Positions 59,320 to 64,000 of a DNA stretch of 64,000 bases are shown one piece after another. This stretch comes from Alsobacter sp045348435. GTDB lineage: Bacteria; Pseudomonadota; Alphaproteobacteria; Rhizobiales; Beijerinckiaceae. The stretch's first letter is position 1, and every line of letters starts with the position of its first letter. A program made the translations under genes and the position numbers. The notes below the pieces were generated by a model, which was not told where the DNA came from, searched no databases, and saw only the letters and a program-made list of their open reading frames with translations. The stretch is from the NCBI RefSeq assembly GCF_045348435.1, contig NZ_CP157484.1:5270001-5334000 (forward strand), in the 5' to 3' direction.

Positions 59320-59341
59320 TTGACCTCCGCCCGGGGGTCAA
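59320..59341. repeat. Inverted repeat in the amidohydrolase/ABC control region
   Basis: TTGACCTCC (59320-59328) and GGGGGTCAA (59333-59341) form an 8-of-9 inverted repeat around GCCC, about 50 bases upstream of the amidohydrolase start and 150 bases from the binding-protein gene. It could be an operator of a dimeric regulator serving both directions; no regulator gene lies in the window. Confidence 0.45.
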
Positions 59342-59402
59342 CGACGATCTGTTTGGTTCAGTCATAAACGGTTGTCTCGAGCATCACGGCGGCAAACAGG
59401 CG

Positions 59403-59429
59403 TTGACAGGCCAATTTGCAGCTTAATAA
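59403..59429 (+). promoter_or_regulatory. Candidate sigma-70 promoter of the peptide ABC operon
   Basis: TTGACA (59403-59408), 15 bases, TAATAA (59424-59429). Spacing is short, but an AT-rich stretch (CAATTTGCAGCTTAATAAAC) stands out in the GC-rich surroundings. The binding-protein ATG is at 59493. Confidence 0.4.
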
Positions 59430-59492
59430 ACTTTCATCCAGAAGCAGAGCCCGTTGCGGGAACGGCGGGCCTTGGCGGGATGGGAGGGACGC

Positions 59493-61052
59493 ATGACGGA
59501 TTCTGGATCATTCGGCTGGGCGCCGACGCGCCGCGGCTTCCACGCGGGCATGGGCGCGATGGCGGCGACCCTCCTGGCGCCCGAGGTGGCGTCCGCCCAG
59601 GGCGCGCAGAGCGCCAATCTGGCGATGGTGGGCGAGCCGCAGTCGCTGGACCCGATGGCGTCCACGGCCGACCTCGTCAGCATCATCATGCAGCACGTCT
59701 ACGAGCCGCTGTTCACCTTCGACGCGGACGGCGCCGTGAAGCCGATGCTGGCCGCCGAGATGCCCAAGATCGCGGCGGACGGCAAGCTCTACACCATCGA
59801 GCTGCGCAAGGGCGTGAAGCTGCACAACGGCCGCGACCTCGACGCCGACGACGTGGTGGCGTCGCTGAAGCGCTGGGTCGAGATGACGCCGCGCGGCAAG
59901 GCGCTGGCCAAGAGCATCACGTCCATCGCCGCCAAGGGCCCGAGCACGGTCGAGATCGCGCTCGGCGACCTGCAGCCGGCGCTGCTCGCCCATCTGGCGC
60001 TGCCGTCCGGCTATGCGGGCATCATGGCCAAGGAGAGCATCGCCAATCCGCTGGTCGAGTTCGTCGGCACCGGCCCCTACAAGTTCCGCGAGCGCAAGCC
60101 GGACCAGTTCGTGGTTCTCACGAAGTTCGACGGCTACGTGTCCCGCTCCGAGCCGGCCAACGGCTATGCGGGCAAGAAGGAAGCCAAGATCGCCGAGCTG
60201 CGCTTCATCCCGGCGCCCAACGCCAACACGCGCGTCGAGGGCGTGGTCGCGGGCCAGTACCACTTCGCCGACCAGCTGCCGGTGGAAGCCAACAAGAAGC
60301 TCGCTGCGTCGAGCGCCGCCAAGGCGGTGCTGACCATGCCGTACGGCTTCCCGTATTTCCCCACCAACACCAAGCAGGGCCCGATGGCGGACCTCAAGGT
60401 CCGGCAGGCGTTCCAGATGGCGCTGGACGAGGAGGAGATCCTGCTGGCGGGCTTCGGCGACCCGAAGTTCTTCGCCCTGGCGCCGTCCCATTTCCCCAAG
60501 GGCTCGCCCTTCTACTCGGACGCCGGCGCGGACCGCTACAGCAAGGCCGACGCGGCCGGGGCCAAGAAGCTGCTGGCCGAGGCCAAGTACGACGGCGCTC
60601 CCATCCGCATCCTCAACTCCAAGCAGTACGACTTCCACCACCGCATGGCGCTCGTGATGGCCGAGCAGCTCAAGACGGCCGGCTTCAACGTGACGCTCGA
60701 CGTGGTCGACTGGGCGACGCTGGTGCAGCGCCGCGGCGACCCGGCGCTGTGGGACGTCTACATCACCCACTCGGCCTTCTTCCCCGAGCCCATGCTGTCG
60801 CCGCCGCAACTCGGCGACGGCGCGCCGGGCTGGTGGAAGACCCTCGCCAAGGACGCCGCGCTGGCGGCCTTCAACGGCGAGCCGGACCCGGCCAAGCGCG
60901 GCCCGCTCTGGGCCAAGGTGCAGCAGGTCGTCTATGACGAGGTTCCCTACATCCGCGCCGGAAACTTCGGCTCGCTGGCGGGCGTGTCGTCCAAGATGAA
61001 GGGCTACACGCCGATGCCCTTCCCGGCCTTCTGGAACGTCGAGCTGAACTGA
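59493..61052 (+). CDS. ABC substrate-binding protein, dipeptide/oligopeptide type
   Basis: A 519-residue family 5 solute-binding protein with a Sec/Tat-like signal (PTRRGFHAGMGAMAATLLAPEVASA) and the core LAMVGEPQSLDPMASTADLVS, YTIELRKGVKLHNGRDLDADDVVASLKRW (quoted in part) and the C-terminal WDVYITHSAFFPEPML. It delivers peptides, or related compounds such as nickel or glutathione, to the permeases encoded next. The ribosome site GGGAGGGA precedes ATG 59493. It is separated from the first permease by a 223-base gap containing a large inverted repeat. Confidence 0.93.
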   Translation: MTDSGSFGWAPTRRGFHAGMGAMAATLLAPEVASAQGAQSANLAMVGEPQSLDPMASTADLVSIIMQHVYEPLFTFDADGAVKPMLAAEMPKIAADGKLYTIELRKGVKLHNGRDLDADDVVASLKRWVEMTPRGKALAKSITSIAAKGPSTVEIALGDLQPALLAHLALPSGYAGIMAKESIANPLVEFVGTGPYKFRERKPDQFVVLTKFDGYVSRSEPANGYAGKKEAKIAELRFIPAPNANTRVEGVVAGQYHFADQLPVEANKKLAASSAAKAVLTMPYGFPYFPTNTKQGPMADLKVRQAFQMALDEEEILLAGFGDPKFFALAPSHFPKGSPFYSDAGADRYSKADAAGAKKLLAEAKYDGAPIRILNSKQYDFHHRMALVMAEQLKTAGFNVTLDVVDWATLVQRRGDPALWDVYITHSAFFPEPMLSPPQLGDGAPGWWKTLAKDAALAAFNGEPDPAKRGPLWAKVQQVVYDEVPYIRAGNFGSLAGVSSKMKGYTPMPFPAFWNVELN

Positions 61053-61095
61053 CGCCGGGCGGCGGGGGGAGGGCAAAGGGTCTCCCCCGCTCCCC

Positions 61096-61230
61096 GCCGT
61101 CATCCCCGGCCGGAGCCGCATCGCGGCGGAGGGGAAGGGGATCCAGGGGCCACGCGCGCCATCCTTGATGGATTTCAGTGTTGGCCCCTGGATCCCCTTC
61201 CCGGCGCGACGCGCCGCCGGGGATGACGGC
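61096..61230. repeat. 135-base nested inverted repeat inside the ABC operon
   Basis: The outer arms GCCGTCATCCCCGGC (61096-61110) and GCCGGGGATGACGGC (61216-61230) are exact complements. An inner 21-base arm (61132-61152, around GGGGATCCAGGGGCC) is an exact complement of 61182-61202. The GTCATCCCCGG...GGATCCAGGGGC text is typical of the dispersed palindromic repeats in Hyphomicrobiales. It lies in the gap between binding-protein and first permease genes, and could form a strong hairpin that processes the mRNA or lowers permease expression. Confidence 0.85.
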
Positions 61231-61275
61231 GAAGTGGCGCGACCGAGCCGTCGGACCATCTGGAGCTCTACACGC

Positions 61276-62217
61276 ATGTGGCTGACCTTGGCGCGGCGGA
61301 TCGGCGGGCTCATCATCGTGATGCTGCTCGTCGCCACCATGGTGTTCTTCCTCACCCGCCTGGCGCCGGGCGATCCGGCCGCCCTGATGCTGGGCGACCA
61401 GGCGACGGCCGAGGACGTGGCGCGGCTGCGCGCCGTGTACGGCCTCGACAAGCCCGTGCTGGTGCAGTTCGGGTTGTGGCTGAAGGAGGTCGCGAGCGGC
61501 AATCTCGGCCAGTCGATCTTCCTGCAGCGGCCCGTCACGCAGGCGCTGGCCGAGCGGGCCGAGCCGACCTTCTTTCTCACTTTGTTCTCGGTGTCGATCG
61601 CGGCGCTGATCGGCATTCCGGCCGGCGTCGCCTCGGCGGTGTGGCGGGGCCGGGTCGTGGACCAGATCGTGAGTGGGCTCGCGATGCTGGCCGCCAACGT
61701 GCCGAGCTTCTGGCTCGGGCTGATCTTCATCCAGCTCTTCGCCGTGCGGCTCGGGTGGTTCCCGGTGGCCGGCTATGGCGACCCCGGCGCGCCGCTGGCG
61801 GACAGGCTCGGCCACCTCGTGCTGCCCGCCAGCGTGCTGGGGCTCGTCAACTCGGCGCTGATCACCCGCTTCACGCGCGCCAGCATGCTGGACGTGCTGA
61901 ACGAGGACTATGTGCGCACGGCGCGCTCCAAGGGCGTGTCCGAGGCGCGCGTCGTGCTGCGCCACGCCTTCGGCAACGCGCTGATCCCGATCGTCACCGT
62001 GGTGGGCCTCACGGCGGCGCTGCTGGTGGGCGGCGCGATCGTCACCGAGACGGTGTTCGGCCTGCCCGGCGTCGGCAACCTCGTGGTGTCGGCCGTGCTG
62101 CGGCGCGACTACCCGGTGATCCAGGGCGCGCTGATCGTGGTGGCGGGCGTCTACGTGCTGATCAACCTGGCGATCGACGTGATCTACACGCTGGTCGATC
62201 CGCGCGTGCGGACCTGA
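61276..62217 (+). CDS. ABC transporter permease, dipeptide type (DppB-like)
   Basis: A 313-residue permease with an N-terminal helix (GGLIIVMLLVATMVFFLTRLAPGDPA), typical of DppB/OppB proteins, about six transmembrane segments, and the EAA loop EDYVRTARSKGVSEARVVLRHAFGNA (quoted in part). ATG 61276 gives the family N-terminus; the open frame upstream runs through the inverted repeat and is not used. The next permease starts 4 bases after its stop. Confidence 0.93.
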   Translation: MWLTLARRIGGLIIVMLLVATMVFFLTRLAPGDPAALMLGDQATAEDVARLRAVYGLDKPVLVQFGLWLKEVASGNLGQSIFLQRPVTQALAERAEPTFFLTLFSVSIAALIGIPAGVASAVWRGRVVDQIVSGLAMLAANVPSFWLGLIFIQLFAVRLGWFPVAGYGDPGAPLADRLGHLVLPASVLGLVNSALITRFTRASMLDVLNEDYVRTARSKGVSEARVVLRHAFGNALIPIVTVVGLTAALLVGGAIVTETVFGLPGVGNLVVSAVLRRDYPVIQGALIVVAGVYVLINLAIDVIYTLVDPRVRT

Positions 62218-62221
62218 GCCG

Positions 62222-63064
62222 ATGTCCCCCGCGCTGCTGTTCTTTCGCCGCCTGTTCCGCCGCAAGCTGGTGCTGGTCGCCGCGCTGGTGCTGGCGTTGC
62301 TGCTGCTCGCCGCCCTGTTCGCCCCGTGGGTGACGCCGTTCAAGCCCGACGCCATGCGGCTGGCGCGCCGGCTGCGGCCGCCCAGCGAGGCGAACTGGCT
62401 CGGCACCGACGAGTTCGGCCGCGACATCCTCTCGCGCATCGTCTTCGGGGCGCGCGCGTCGCTCGGCATCGGGGCGGCCGTGGTGGCCGTCTCGATGACG
62501 ATCGGGACCGCCATCGGGCTCTTCGCCGGCTATTTCCGGCGGCTGGACGCGCCCGTGATGCGCGTGGTGGACGCCATGATGGCGCTGCCCGACATTCTGC
62601 TGGCGATCTTCCTGGTGGCGGTGCTGGGGGCGTCGGCGTTCAACGTCGTGTTCGCGCTGTCCATCGTCTACACGCCGCGCGTCGTGCGGGTGGTGCGCGC
62701 CTCCACGCTGGTGGTGCGCGAGCTGCCCTTCGTGGAGGCCGCGCGGGCGCTGGGCGTGTCCACGCGGCGAATCCTGGGCGTGCACATCCTGCTCAACGTC
62801 GCCTCGCCGGTGCTCGTGCAGGCCACCTTCATTTTCGCCTATGCGGTGCTGGCCGAGGCCGGGCTGTCGTTTCTGGGCGCGGGCGTGCCGCCCGAGACGC
62901 CGACCTGGGGCACCATGATCGCGTCCGGCCAGCAGTTCGCCGACGACGCCTTCTGGGTCGTGCTGTTTCCGGGCGTCGCCATCGTGCTGGCGGCGCTGTC
63001 GCTGCAGATCGTCGGCGACGGCCTGCGCGACATGCTCGACCCCAAGCTCCGGAAGGCGCTCTGA
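62222..63064 (+). CDS. ABC transporter permease, dipeptide type (DppC-like)
   Basis: A 280-residue permease of the DppC/OppC family: the N-terminal cytoplasmic stretch, TM1 (LVAALVLALLLLAALFAPWVTPF), the EANWLGTDEFGRDILSRIVFG periplasmic motif typical of the family, and EAARALGVSTRRILGVHILLN at the ATPase contact. It forms the transport pore together with the upstream permease. The ATPase gene begins 1 base after its stop. Confidence 0.94.
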   Translation: MSPALLFFRRLFRRKLVLVAALVLALLLLAALFAPWVTPFKPDAMRLARRLRPPSEANWLGTDEFGRDILSRIVFGARASLGIGAAVVAVSMTIGTAIGLFAGYFRRLDAPVMRVVDAMMALPDILLAIFLVAVLGASAFNVVFALSIVYTPRVVRVVRASTLVVRELPFVEAARALGVSTRRILGVHILLNVASPVLVQATFIFAYAVLAEAGLSFLGAGVPPETPTWGTMIASGQQFADDAFWVVLFPGVAIVLAALSLQIVGDGLRDMLDPKLRKAL

Positions 63065-63065
63065 C

Positions 63066-64000
<935 letters not shown>

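Noticed and set aside
59454..59492. Earlier in-frame start for the peptide-binding protein
   Set aside because: It would add 13 charged residues before the signal peptide, while the strong ribosome site GGGAGGGA fits ATG 59493.

Overview
This 64 kb window is GC-rich, densely coding chromosome from an alphaproteobacterium, most likely of the order Hyphomicrobiales (Rhizobiales). Support comes from regulatory signatures as well as gene content: a GAAC-N7-GAAC LexA box in front of imuAB-dnaE2, GGAAC-N16/17-CGTT promoters typical of the sigma-EcfG general stress response, and IclR-controlled pca genes. I saw no tRNA, rRNA, CRISPR array, prophage or insertion sequence. Genus-level assignment is not possible from the sequence alone.

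Layout. 1-3.2 kb: the 3' end of polA, then small housekeeping genes (DUF1272, RidA, YaiI/DUF188) and an MFS transporter. 3.3-6.1 kb: a TPP riboswitch in front of a pyrimidine (HMP)-type ABC permease and binding protein, convergent with thiD. 6.3-9.0 kb: an EamA transporter and a chemoreceptor. 9.1-15.0 kb: a LexA-box-preceded imuA-imuB-dnaE2 mutasome operon. 15.0-25.9 kb: a complete five-step histidine utilisation locus (hutC, hutF, hutI, hutH, hutG, hutU), an orphan receiver protein and a NitT/TauT-like ABC transporter. The hutF/hutI intergenic region and the transporter promoter share the same HutC-like operator core. 26.3-34.2 kb: an IclR regulator (PcaR type), a near-perfect palindromic operator and a single long protocatechuate/beta-ketoadipate operon, with CatIJ-type CoA transferase, pcaF, pcaHG, pcaB and a pcaD-pcaC fusion.

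34.2-38.7 kb: an Na/Pi cotransporter, then a second TPP riboswitch driving thiM-thiE and, overlapping thiE, a TRAP-type binding protein with no permease. 38.8-47.8 kb: WrbA, choline sulfatase, a cupin-UdgX operon, a Ser/Thr kinase-UspA fusion next to a metallophosphoesterase, an AI-2E-type membrane protein with an extra C-terminal domain, and small secreted Gly/His-rich proteins. 47.9-53.7 kb: a translationally coupled four-gene signalling operon: TRAP-type binding protein, HAMP sensor kinase, REC-DUF3369-kinase hybrid, and REC-nucleotide cyclase. 53.8-58 kb: an orphan spermidine-type binding protein, CsbD-like and PRC-barrel stress proteins, two unknown small proteins and a GST. 58.1-64 kb: an amidohydrolase divergent from a dipeptide/oligopeptide ABC operon that runs off the right edge.

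Themes. Two aromatic/amino-acid catabolic modules (hut and pca) feed central metabolism. Two TPP riboswitches govern salvage of both thiamine halves. At least three promoters matching sigma-EcfG lie between 42 and 56 kb, with three weaker ones, suggesting a stress-response neighbourhood that includes the uracil-DNA-binding protein UdgX. The most novel-looking system is the binding-protein/phosphorelay/cyclase operon at 47.9-53.7 kb. Next come the HutC-linked transporter and the riboswitch-controlled TRAP binding protein.
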